64,000 nt of DNA from contig CAMVAJ010000001.1 of assembly GCA_947165425.1 (NCBI GenBank), forward strand, positions 62,001-126,000. Reading direction: 5' to 3'. The translations under genes were made by a program, and so were the position numbers. Positions 26,689 to 34,521 of the stretch are shown one piece after another. This DNA is from an uncultured Clostridia bacterium. GTDB taxonomy: Bacteria > Bacillota > Clostridia > Christensenellales > Aristaeellaceae. The notes beneath the pieces were generated by a model. That model did no database searches. It was not told the DNA's origin and saw only the letters and a program-made list of their open reading frames with translations. Position 1 is the first letter of the stretch. Each line of letters begins with the position of its first letter.

Positions 26689-26717
26689 AGTGTAGCACAG
26701 TTTCAGAACCAGCGCAA
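26689..26717 (-). promoter_or_regulatory. weak candidate promoter for uvrA
   Basis: Minus strand: TTGCGC (26717-26712), 17 bp spacer, TACACT (26694-26689). Both hexamers are moderate matches. Confidence 0.4.
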
Positions 26718-26755
26718 GGCGAACAGTTCAAAAATGAGGTTCCATTCGCAAGGGC

Positions 26756-26784
26756 TTGATTCTGCCTTTGAAATCGTTTATAAT
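26756..26784 (+). promoter_or_regulatory. promoter for the L,D-transpeptidase gene
   Basis: TTGATT (26756-26761), 17 bp spacer, TATAAT (26779-26784). It leaves a leader of about 98 nt, in which I see no recognised riboswitch. Confidence 0.7.
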
Positions 26785-26888
26785 GCTCACGTTCAATTCC
26801 GTAATAAGATTGAAACATTTATGTCCGAAACACGCTGGAAACAAGCCATGCTCAACATGCTGGATATATGGTGTTTAAGGAGATCATA

Positions 26889-29039
26889 ATGCGTAAACTC
26901 ATTGGACTGCTGATGACGATATGTATCCTGACCGCCGTGACGGCCTATGCGCAGGAGGGCGGTAATCTCGGCATTGATCCGGTGGATGGCGTGATCCGCC
27001 CCGGGAAAGCGTCCCTGATCGGCTTTGTGCTGCCGGAGGAAGGGACCTACCGCCTCACGGTAAACAGCCGGGATGGCGAACTGCTGTCCGTGGTGGCGGA
27101 CCATGGCGAAGGCCTTGCGGGACAAAACTATGTCTGGTGGAATGGCAGTTATCAGGGCGTGATGGCGCCGGCCGGAGAAGCCGTCCTGACGCTGATCTTT
27201 GGCGCGCAGCAGACGAGCACCTCTGTTCAGATCGGTGAGCCCGCGCCCTTTATCACCTCGGTCAGCGCGGAACCGACCATTCTGACCGCGGACCAATCTC
27301 AGATGACGGTTTGTTTCATGCCTTCCGAGGAGGGCTTTGTACAGTGCTGGCTGACGAGACCGGGCGAAAACGGAGACGAGCGGGAGATCCGCAGCTGGCT
27401 GAGCGAGGTCATGGCGGAGGAGCAGACGCTGGTTGTGGACGCGGCAGCGGAAGGCCTGACAGACGGAAACTATAATCTGACGATATGCCTGGTTACGCAG
27501 AAGGACGCCTCGGAGGAGATTTCCATTCCGTTCCGGGTTGCCGGAATGAGCGCGGCGGCAGGCGAGCTGCTCCAGGAGGACGAGCTGTCGGACGATACCG
27601 TTGAAGCAAACGATGATACATATGCCGGTGATCACCCGGAGGAGATCCCGCCTGTGGGGGAGGACACGGTCGACGCGGCGCCTGACGCCGGCCAGTTGAT
27701 CGAGATGCTCCCGGAGGGGGAGGATACTGTGCCGGCCTTTGATGAGAGCGATCTGGACGACACGGTTCCTGCCTCCGATGCGGAGCTGGACGATACCGTG
27801 CCGCCGACGGGCGATTCAAAGCTGGAGGATACCGCGGAGGAAGACACGCTGGAGGAGGACACGGCGGAGGAGGAAGCTCCTGTTTACGAGGAGCACGTCA
27901 TGCTGGACGATGACCCGGAGCAGGCGCACGGCGTGGCGTTGCTGGACGGAAACGATCAGAGCCAGTATACGCCCTCCTACGGAAGTCCGTACTCCAAACC
28001 GGACGAAGGAATCAACTACTGGACCATGCCCATGGATATCACGGACGAGGATGCGGTATGGAACATGCTTATGCAGCCCATGACCGTACTGGATATCGGC
28101 GGCAAAAACGCCCAGCGCGCGCAGATCACTATCCGTTCAGAGCCGCACGAGAGCGCGGAGGGCGTCGGTGTGGTGACCTGTGTCAGCCAGGGCGTGCACG
28201 TGCTGGCGCAGCAGGGGGACTGGACGCTGATCGAGTGCTATTCCTCCTCGTTCCATGACAGCAAAGTCAAAGCCTGGAACCGGTTGGTCCAGGGCTGGGT
28301 CCCTTCAAAATATCTCAAGACGGTCAAGCCTGACGATAAAATGGGCATTGTCGTGGATAAACTGACCCAGCGCCTCTATCTGTTCATGGACGGCAAGCTG
28401 ACTGCGACGCTGCTGGTCTCTACGGGTCTGCCGAACGCCAGACAGCCGTACAACGAGACGCGCTCGGGCGAATTCATGATCGTCTCGGCTGTGGGCACTT
28501 TCAACAGCGATAATCTTGTCTGCGGCTATGCGCTGCGCTATAACAGCGGCGACCTTTTGCACGAGGTGCCCTATATCAAGGGCAGAGACGGAACCAAAAA
28601 CTACGCCTCCGCGGAGAAAAAGCTCGGCACCCGCGCCAGTCACGGCTGTATCCGTACCCAGCGCAAAACCTATCCCAACGGGATCAACATGCGCTGGCTG
28701 TGGGATAACCGCAGGATGAACACAAAGCTGGTCATATGGGAGGACTGGCAGGGGAGGCAAATTCTTCCGCCGTCGGACGACACGCTTCTGTACTACAATC
28801 CCAAGGGCGGGAACGCCTACCATTCCCACGAAACCTGCTATTCCGCGAAGGGCAAGACCTTCGAGCCCTTCACATACGGCGAGCTTGAGGATGAAGAGTT
28901 CAGAAAACTGGAGCGGTGCACCTTCTGCACCCCGCCGCTGCGGCTGGACGAGATCGCGGAGATCAATCAGAATTACTATCCGGGCGGAGATCATCAGCCG
29001 GTCATCACGGAAGCCTGGGCCAAGCTGGGCCTGGATTGA
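26889..29039 (+). CDS. secreted L,D-transpeptidase (YkuD) with SH3-like and FlgD-like modules
   Basis: 716 residues with a signal peptide (MRKLIGLLMTICILTAVTAYA). Cross-links peptidoglycan stem peptides outside the cell. Order: FlgD-type Ig-like module (about 20-110, ending in YQGVMAPAGEAVLTLIFG); a second beta module; an acidic linker with repeated DDTV/EDTV units (about 235-340); an SH3-like domain (QITIRSEPHESAEGVG); then the YkuD domain with catalytic SHGCIRT and the preceding GTRASHG. The C-terminal ~75 residues have a YHSHETCY...CTFC cysteine pattern that could bind metal. ATG 26889 follows AAGGAG; ATG 26868 has none. Confidence 0.92.
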   Translation: MRKLIGLLMTICILTAVTAYAQEGGNLGIDPVDGVIRPGKASLIGFVLPEEGTYRLTVNSRDGELLSVVADHGEGLAGQNYVWWNGSYQGVMAPAGEAVLTLIFGAQQTSTSVQIGEPAPFITSVSAEPTILTADQSQMTVCFMPSEEGFVQCWLTRPGENGDEREIRSWLSEVMAEEQTLVVDAAAEGLTDGNYNLTICLVTQKDASEEISIPFRVAGMSAAAGELLQEDELSDDTVEANDDTYAGDHPEEIPPVGEDTVDAAPDAGQLIEMLPEGEDTVPAFDESDLDDTVPASDAELDDTVPPTGDSKLEDTAEEDTLEEDTAEEEAPVYEEHVMLDDDPEQAHGVALLDGNDQSQYTPSYGSPYSKPDEGINYWTMPMDITDEDAVWNMLMQPMTVLDIGGKNAQRAQITIRSEPHESAEGVGVVTCVSQGVHVLAQQGDWTLIECYSSSFHDSKVKAWNRLVQGWVPSKYLKTVKPDDKMGIVVDKLTQRLYLFMDGKLTATLLVSTGLPNARQPYNETRSGEFMIVSAVGTFNSDNLVCGYALRYNSGDLLHEVPYIKGRDGTKNYASAEKKLGTRASHGCIRTQRKTYPNGINMRWLWDNRRMNTKLVIWEDWQGRQILPPSDDTLLYYNPKGGNAYHSHETCYSAKGKTFEPFTYGELEDEEFRKLERCTFCTPPLRLDEIAEINQNYYPGGDHQPVITEAWAKLGLD

Positions 29040-29119
29040 GGGCTTGGCTGCGGCCGCGCTTGCGCGGCAATGTGAGCAAACCCGTTCTGAGCATTGTAAA
29101 AAACAGAGATTGAACAGCT

Positions 29120-29827
29120 ATGAACACGGTTGACATTGTAATCCTGATCATTGTAGGGCTGAGTGTCCTCTTTGGCCTGTACAGAGGATTCGTCTCCTCT
29201 GTGTTTTCAACGGGCGGATCGCTGATCGCGTTTGGCGGCTCTTTCTTCCTCTACCCAAAGCTTGCCGCGCTGATCCAGTCCAACCCGTCGCTTCAGCGGA
29301 CCCTGCTGAGCTATACGGACGCGGAGCGCCGACTCGGCGATTTGAGCCTGGGCCTGAAAAAGGTCGCAGACCTGACCCAGGGCGAGATTTCACAGATTGT
29401 CGAGCGCGCCAATCTGCCTTCTGTTTTCGGCAAGCTTCTCCGATCCAACCTGGAAAACGAGATCTTCACGGGAATCGACAGCGTGACGGACTATGTCAGC
29501 GAAACCATCGTTTCCGCGTGCATCAACATTCTCTGCTTTATCGCGGCGTTTGTCATCATCTATCTGGCCCTGTCCCTGCTGATGAGTCTGATCCGGGCGA
29601 TCGTCAAGCTGCCGGTGCTCAAGCAGATGGACGCGGTGCTGGGCGGGCTTTTCGGAATTCTGCGCGGCGTACTCTTTGTCTATGTGCTCTTCACGCTGGT
29701 GCCGATGGTGGAGACGATCGTGCCGTTGGATGCGGTGACGAGGCTGATGGCGGAATCCCATCTGGCAAATCTGTTTTCCTCCGGCGCGCTGATTACCGCC
29801 ATCATGAACGGCAGCCTGTTTGGCTGA
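29120..29827 (+). CDS. CvpA-family membrane protein
   Basis: 235 residues. Starts with the CvpA hallmark NTVDIVILIIVGLSVLFGLYRGFV, two further hydrophobic helices around 20-45 and 130-160, and a final amphipathic/hydrophobic block (GGLFGILRGVLFVYVLFTLVP). CvpA proteins are four-helix inner-membrane proteins linked to colicin V export in E. coli and to envelope stress; the role in Gram-positives is not settled. The ribosome site is weak (AGAGA). The arsR-like gene follows 52 bp downstream on the same strand. Confidence 0.85.
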   Translation: MNTVDIVILIIVGLSVLFGLYRGFVSSVFSTGGSLIAFGGSFFLYPKLAALIQSNPSLQRTLLSYTDAERRLGDLSLGLKKVADLTQGEISQIVERANLPSVFGKLLRSNLENEIFTGIDSVTDYVSETIVSACINILCFIAAFVIIYLALSLLMSLIRAIVKLPVLKQMDAVLGGLFGILRGVLFVYVLFTLVPMVETIVPLDAVTRLMAESHLANLFSSGALITAIMNGSLFG

Positions 29828-29879
29828 CTCCTGGAATATGCAAAGCAGTTCGGTTAGATTGGACGATGGAGGAGAAGCC

Positions 29880-30287
29880 ATGGCGGACATTCATCGCAAG
29901 GCGGTTGAGCAGGTCATCCACGCCAGCCTGGAGGAGGAAGCGGAGGTCTGCGGCTATCTGCATGTGCACGAGGACGCGGTGACACGGGTTCAATTGCTTC
30001 TGCCCGATGACACGACCCTTTCCAGGCTGAGCGAGCTATTCAAGGTTTTTGGGGATGCCACGCGGATTCGTATCCTCTATGTGCTGTTTGAGGAGGAGGT
30101 CTGCGTCTGCGATATCGCGACGCTGCTGGGCATGACGCAGAGCGCCGTCTCGCATCAGCTGCGCGTACTCAAGCAGGCGAGACTGATCAAAAGCCGCCGC
30201 GAAGGAAAGACCGTTTTCTACTCCCTGTCGGACGACCATGTGCGAACGCTCCTGTCGAACGGCACGGAGCATATTGAGGAAGAATAG
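29880..30287 (+). CDS. CadC/SmtB-like ArsR-family metal-sensing repressor
   Basis: 135 residues from ATG 29880 (GGAGGAG upstream; ATG 29820 would overlap cvpA and lacks a site). Winged helix: FKVFGDATRIRILYVLF, DIATLLGMTQSAVSHQLRVLKQARL (recognition helix), SRREGKTVFYSL. Both metal sites known from CadC are visible: CVCD in the alpha-3 region with a Cys in the N-terminal arm (EVCGYLHVHED), and the alpha-5 site D-x-H-x10-H-x2-E in SDDHVRTLLSNGTEHIEE. It should therefore respond to Cd/Pb/Zn by releasing DNA. No metal transporter is adjacent; the matching operator lies at 22007-22030. No similar palindrome is seen before its own gene. Confidence 0.92.
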   Translation: MADIHRKAVEQVIHASLEEEAEVCGYLHVHEDAVTRVQLLLPDDTTLSRLSELFKVFGDATRIRILYVLFEEEVCVCDIATLLGMTQSAVSHQLRVLKQARLIKSRREGKTVFYSLSDDHVRTLLSNGTEHIEEE

Positions 30288-30377
30288 TTGATCATCGGGC
30301 GCGTTTCACAGAGCGCGGCGGGGACTCAACAGCGTTTCTTTTTTGTGACATAAGCCCTTTTCTTTCGAGGGTTTGTG

Positions 30378-30386
30378 TGATATAAT
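30378..30386 (+). promoter_or_regulatory. extended -10 promoter for fba
   Basis: TGA-TATAAT (30378-30386), a TGnTATAAT extended -10. No good -35 lies 17 bp upstream. The leader is about 28 nt and ends with AAGGAGGT before ATG 30421. Confidence 0.65.
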
Positions 30387-30420
30387 CGTTTCAGTCCCAA
30401 AATCGAAGGAGGTAATTCCC

Positions 30421-31386
30421 ATGGCCATCGTCACCACTACCGAGATGTTCCGCAAGGCTTATGAGGGCGGTTATGCCATCGGTGCTTTCAATGTCAACAA
30501 CATGGAGATCGTCCAGGGCATCACCGAGGCCGCCAAAATGGAGAACGCGCCGGTGATCCTGCAGGTCAGCAAGGGCGCCCGTGCCTATGCCAACCACACC
30601 TATCTGGTGAAGCTGGTGGAGGCGGCGGTCATCGAGACAGATCTGCCCATCGCGCTGCACCTGGATCACGGCCCCGATTTCGAGACCTGCAAGAACTGCA
30701 TTGACGGCGGTTTCTCCTCTGTCATGATCGACAAGAGCGGTCTGCCCTTCGAGGAGAATGTCCGGATTACCAAGCAGGTTGTTGAGTACGCGCATGACCA
30801 CGGCGTGGTCGTCGAGGCTGAGCTGGGAACCCTGGCCGGCGTCGAGGACGATGTGAAGGTCTCCGCCGAGGATTCCTCCTATACGCATCCGGACGAGGTT
30901 GAGGAGTTCGTGACCCGCACGGGCTGCGACTCTCTGGCCATCGCCATCGGCACCTCCCACGGCGCTTATAAGTTCAAGCCCGAGCAGTGCACCCGCAACG
31001 CCGACGGCATCCTGGTGCCCCCGCCGCTGCGCTTCGACGTGCTGGAGGAGGTCTCCAAGCGTCTGCCCGGCTTCCCGATCGTGCTGCACGGCTCCTCCAG
31101 CGTTCCGCAGGAGTTCGTCAAGATCATCAACGAGAACGGCGGCGCGCTGCCGGACGCGGTGGGCATCCCCGAGGAGCAGCTCCGCAAGGCCGCTTCCATG
31201 GCTGTCTGCAAGATTAACATCGACTCCGACCTGCGCCTGGCCTTCACCGCGATGATCCGCAAGCACTTCAACGAGCATCCGGATCATTTCGATCCCCGTC
31301 AGTACCTCACCGAAGCTCGCGCCGCGCTGCGTGACATGGTTCGCCATAAGATCGTGGACGTGCTGGGCTGCAACGGCAAGGCCTGA
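30421..31386 (+). CDS. fba: fructose-bisphosphate aldolase, class II
   Basis: 321 residues, zinc-dependent glycolytic/gluconeogenic aldolase. Zinc and substrate blocks: LHLDHG (catalytic Asp and Zn His), SVMIDKS, VEAELG, AIGTSHG with Zn His, VLHGSS with Zn His, and KINIDSDLR. An unusually strong ribosome site (AAGGAGGT) and an extended -10 promoter fit high expression. Codon use is strongly biased to C/G-ending codons, as expected for a highly expressed gene. An 18 bp hairpin follows. Confidence 0.96.
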   Translation: MAIVTTTEMFRKAYEGGYAIGAFNVNNMEIVQGITEAAKMENAPVILQVSKGARAYANHTYLVKLVEAAVIETDLPIALHLDHGPDFETCKNCIDGGFSSVMIDKSGLPFEENVRITKQVVEYAHDHGVVVEAELGTLAGVEDDVKVSAEDSSYTHPDEVEEFVTRTGCDSLAIAIGTSHGAYKFKPEQCTRNADGILVPPPLRFDVLEEVSKRLPGFPIVLHGSSSVPQEFVKIINENGGALPDAVGIPEEQLRKAASMAVCKINIDSDLRLAFTAMIRKHFNEHPDHFDPRQYLTEARAALRDMVRHKIVDVLGCNGKA

Positions 31387-31423
31387 TCGCGTTCATCCCG
31401 GGATACTTAACAATTGTCCAGAA

Positions 31424-31462
31424 CTGAAAGCCGCACTCTCCGATGGAGGGCGCGGCTTTCAG
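31424..31462. terminator. very strong hairpin after fba, without a T-run
   Basis: Stem CTGAAAGCCGC / GCGGCTTTCAG (11 bp perfect), continued by CTCTCC / GGAGGG with one internal mismatch and a 3-base loop, about 18 bp in total. The next bases are AAAACATA, so it is not a canonical intrinsic terminator; it could stabilise the fba transcript end or work as a factor-dependent stop. Confidence 0.55.
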
Positions 31463-31520
31463 AAAACATACGGCTTCACAGCCTTTGTGGATCAGTTTGC
31501 GCTTTGAATGGGGAAGACCG

Positions 31521-32258
31521 ATGAACCGGAATGAATTCTATGATGCCAAGAGCATTACAGCGCTGGATATCAATCTGGCCTGGGCGACGCTCGAACTGCT
31601 GACCGACGATGTGGAGGATATCCAGCTCCTGATCTCCGGAAACGAGGAAGATGTGGACGAGCTGAAGGTCAGCGTGAACGACGGCAAATTAACCATCGAG
31701 CAGCCTGCCTATGGCCTGACGACACATATCACCATGGTGCGGTGGATGCAGGTTATGCTGCGTCTGCCCAGCGTGTGGAAGGGGGTCATCGAGGCCTCCA
31801 CGGTCGCGGGCCCGCTGCGCGCCAGAGGCCTGACCGGCTCGGATCTGACCCTGACCACCGTCTCGGGAGATCTGCTGGCCTCGGATTTGAGCGCGATTGT
31901 CATGCACGTCCGAACGGTTACCGGCTGTCTTACGCTGCGCACAGCGGGCGCTGAGACGCTCAAGGCGCGCACGGTCTCCGGCGATTTCCGCTTAAGCGAG
32001 GGCGATTTCCGGAAGATCACCGTCAATGGCGTCAGCTCCGATCTTCGGATCGACCTTGCCACGGTTTTTGAGCAGATGGATGCCACGACGGTCGCGGGCG
32101 ATATTATGATCTACGCGCCCACCCGGGAGGCAAATATCAGCCTCCGAAGCGCAACGGGAAGACTTCGCACCAGTGAGGTGTCTATCACAGACGAGGGCCC
32201 GGTTTTAAATGTGGTGACGGTGTCCGGGAACCTGACGGTGTCCGGGAAGAACCTGTAA
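31521..32258 (+). CDS. DUF4097-type beta-helix repeat protein
   Basis: 245 residues with no signal peptide or membrane helix, so cytosolic as written. The protein is built of short beta rungs, several with the pattern xxTVSGDL / RTVTGCL / RTVSGDFRL / TTVAGDI / VVTVSGNLTV, the signature of DUF4097 (putative adhesin-like) repeats, which in other Firmicutes are found with membrane-stress or PspC/LiaG-like proteins. ATG 31521 has GGGGAAG upstream; the open frame to 31443 runs through the fba hairpin and is unlikely to be used. No partner gene is obvious: fba precedes and ybaB follows. Function unknown. Confidence 0.75.
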   Translation: MNRNEFYDAKSITALDINLAWATLELLTDDVEDIQLLISGNEEDVDELKVSVNDGKLTIEQPAYGLTTHITMVRWMQVMLRLPSVWKGVIEASTVAGPLRARGLTGSDLTLTTVSGDLLASDLSAIVMHVRTVTGCLTLRTAGAETLKARTVSGDFRLSEGDFRKITVNGVSSDLRIDLATVFEQMDATTVAGDIMIYAPTREANISLRSATGRLRTSEVSITDEGPVLNVVTVSGNLTVSGKNL

Positions 32259-32296
32259 GAAATTAATAATCAAGTCTTTACTTGGAGGTTACAGCG

Positions 32297-32638
32297 ATGG
32301 CAAGGCCCAACTTCGGAGGATTCGGCGGAGGCGCCAACATGCAGCAGCTGATGCGACAGGCGCAGAAGATGCAGCAGCAGATGACGGATATGCAGCAAAA
32401 GCTCGAGGAGAAATCCTACGAGGCGGCCAGCGGAGGCGGCATGGTGAAGGTCACGGTCAGCGGCAAGCGCGAAATCACCGCGGTCAGCATCGATCCGCAG
32501 GTAATTGATCCCGACGACAACGAGATGCTTGAGGATCTGATCAAAGCGGCTGTGAATGAAGCGCTGCGCAAGCTGGACGAGGATCGCGAATCCTCGATGG
32601 GGAAGATGCTGCCCACCGGCATGGGAGGTCTTTTCTGA
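32297..32638 (+). CDS. YbaB/EbfC-family nucleoid-associated protein
   Basis: 113 residues, small dimeric DNA-binding protein. A Gly/Phe-rich start (ARPNFGGFGGGANM) leads to the coiled segment MQQLMRQAQKMQQQMTDMQ and the conserved VSGKREITAVSIDPQVIDPDD block, with LEDLIKAAVNEALRK near the end. ATG 32297 has GGAGGT 7 bp upstream. It directly precedes recR (3 bp gap), the usual Gram-positive dnaX-ybaB-recR order, but no dnaX is present upstream here. Confidence 0.92.
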   Translation: MARPNFGGFGGGANMQQLMRQAQKMQQQMTDMQQKLEEKSYEAASGGGMVKVTVSGKREITAVSIDPQVIDPDDNEMLEDLIKAAVNEALRKLDEDRESSMGKMLPTGMGGLF

Positions 32639-32641
32639 GCC

Positions 32642-33241
32642 ATGGCGGGAAGCATTGAACCCATTGCGAATATGACGGCCGCGCTGAGCCACCTGCCCGG
32701 CATCGGCCCCAAGAGCGCGCAGCGTCTCGCGTACCATATTGCGACCATGCCGCTGGAAGAGGTTCGCAATCTTGCGACAACGATTTGGCAGAGCCGCAAG
32801 AATATCCGTTTCTGCCAAAAATGCGGCAACTACACCACCGGCGAGCTCTGTGAAATCTGTGCGGACGATAGGAGAAGCACGGAGCAGATCTGCGTGGTTC
32901 GTGATCCGCGCGACGTATCGGCCATCGAACGGATGCATGAATTCCAGGGCGTCTATCACGTCCTGCAGGGAACGCTCTCGCCGATGGACGGGGTCGGGCC
33001 TGAGGATATCCGCATTCGGGAGCTGATGGAACGTCTGCGGGAGAATCACGTTCAGGAGGTCATCCTGGCCACCAACCCGGATGTGGAAGGCGAGGCGACG
33101 GCAACCTATATCGCCCGGCTGATCAAGCCGATGGGAATCCGGGTGACCCGGATCGCGCACGGCATTCCGGTGGGCGCGGATCTGGAATACGCAGATGAGG
33201 TCACGCTCTCCCGCGCGATGGAGGGCCGGCGTGAGATGTGA
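32642..33241 (+). CDS. recR: recombination mediator RecR
   Basis: 199 residues, normal length. Acts with RecF/RecO to load RecA at gaps. Order: helix-hairpin-helix ([19 protein letters not shown]), four-cysteine zinc finger (FCQKC...CEIC), Toprim domain ([28 protein letters not shown]) and the C-terminal [27 protein letters not shown]alker-B-like segment. It follows ybaB by 3 bp and precedes rmuC by 26 bp, giving a compact recombination gene group. Confidence 0.96.
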   Translation: MAGSIEPIANMTAALSHLPGIGPKSAQRLAYHIATMPLEEVRNLATTIWQSRKNIRFCQKCGNYTTGELCEICADDRRSTEQICVVRDPRDVSAIERMHEFQGVYHVLQGTLSPMDGVGPEDIRIRELMERLRENHVQEVILATNPDVEGEATATYIARLIKPMGIRVTRIAHGIPVGADLEYADEVTLSRAMEGRREM

Positions 33242-33267
33242 TGGCCATCAAAAGAAGGGAATGACGA

Positions 33268-34521
33268 ATGTCGGAGCGCACGCTTGAGCTGGCTATATTG
33301 ACAGTGGCGGTTGGCCTGATCGCTGTCGCTTTTATCCTTCTGCTCGTGCTCCTGCGGCGGTATGCAGGGCTTTCGGCACAGAATCAGCGGCTGGAAACGC
33401 TGATCAATCAGGTTGCTGACGAGCTTCTCGACGCAATGGACGCCAGACAGCAGGAAACCCGCGAAAGCCTCCGGGACGCGCTCAGCCAGCAGGCTCAGCT
33501 CAACCAGGCGGTATCCGCTGAGCTGACTGCCATGATCGAGACGGCGCGACAGCTCGACGCCCGCATGGAGCAGCTCCGCCAGGGCATGCACGCGATTCGC
33601 CAGGAGAACAGCCAGCAGCTGACAGAGATGAGGCAGACGGTGGACGAGAAGCTCTCAGAGTCTCTGGACCGCCGTCTTACCCAGAGCTTTGACCAGATCA
33701 GCAGGCGCCTGGAGGCCGTCTGGCGCGGACTGGGGGAAATGCAGACGCTGGCCGCGGGCGTGGGCGATTTGAAGAAAATGCTGACCAACGTCAAGACGCG
33801 CGGCGTTTGGGGCGAGATTCAGCTTGGCGCGCTGCTCGAGGAGATGCTCTCCCCTGAACAATACACGCTGAACGCCTGTGTGAAGGCCGGCAGCCAGGAG
33901 CGCGTTGAGTTTGCGATCCGGCTCCCGGGCCGGGATGGAAGCGAGATCCTGCTGCCGATTGACAGCAAATTCCCACAGGAGGATTATCTGCGCCTGCAGG
34001 AGGCAGTGGACCGGGGAGATACGGCCGCGGCGGACGCCTGCCGGAAAGCCCTCAGCCAGCGCATCCGGAGCGAGGCGAAGCGCATTGCCTCGAAATACAT
34101 TCTGCCGCCCGCCACAACCGATTTCGCGGTGATGTTTCTTCCGATCGAGGGACTGTATGCGGAGGCGGTTCGCGAGAGCGGCCTGACTGAGGAGCTTCAG
34201 CGAACCTATCGCGTGACGGTCGCCGGTCCGACCACCCTCTCCGCGCTGCTCAACGCGCTGCAGATGGGATTCCGGACGCTGGCCATCGAGCAGCGCTCCG
34301 GGGAGGTTTGGCGCTTGCTCGGAGAGGTCAAGGAGGATTTCGGCCGATTCGCGGAGAACCTGGAGAAGACAAGGCTGCGGCTGCAGCAGGCGAGCGATTC
34401 CATTGACAGCGCGGTCTCGCGGACGCAGTCCATTCGCCGCAGACTCAGCGCGGTTGAGTCAGAAGCTTTACCCCAAACCTATCCGTCAGATGATGCGCAG
34501 AAGGAGACACATGATGCGTGA
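33268..34521 (+). CDS. rmuC: DNA recombination protein RmuC
   Basis: 417 residues. An N-terminal TM helix (about 7-29, LAILTVAVGLIAVAFILLLVLL) anchors a long coiled-coil region (about 40-160) and a C-terminal nuclease-like RmuC domain with TRGVWGEIQLGALLEEML, LPIDSKFPQEDY, SKYILPPATTDFAVMFLPIEGLYAE and LSALLNALQMGFRTL. RmuC limits inversions at short inverted repeats in E. coli. Its stop lies inside the start of the next gene (11 bp overlap). Confidence 0.93.
   Translation: MSERTLELAILTVAVGLIAVAFILLLVLLRRYAGLSAQNQRLETLINQVADELLDAMDARQQETRESLRDALSQQAQLNQAVSAELTAMIETARQLDARMEQLRQGMHAIRQENSQQLTEMRQTVDEKLSESLDRRLTQSFDQISRRLEAVWRGLGEMQTLAAGVGDLKKMLTNVKTRGVWGEIQLGALLEEMLSPEQYTLNACVKAGSQERVEFAIRLPGRDGSEILLPIDSKFPQEDYLRLQEAVDRGDTAAADACRKALSQRIRSEAKRIASKYILPPATTDFAVMFLPIEGLYAEAVRESGLTEELQRTYRVTVAGPTTLSALLNALQMGFRTLAIEQRSGEVWRLLGEVKEDFGRFAENLEKTRLRLQQASDSIDSAVSRTQSIRRRLSAVESEALPQTYPSDDAQKETHDA

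Noticed and set aside
26719..26731. GAACAGTTC near uvrA as a LexA box
   Set aside because: The half-sites are only one to two bases apart, whereas a LexA box needs CGAAC-N4-GTTCG spacing; not counted as SOS control of uvrA.
29052..29072. Terminator after the L,D-transpeptidase gene (GCCGCG/CGCGGC hairpin)
   Set aside because: Stem is short and not followed by T residues; no evidence that it ends transcription.
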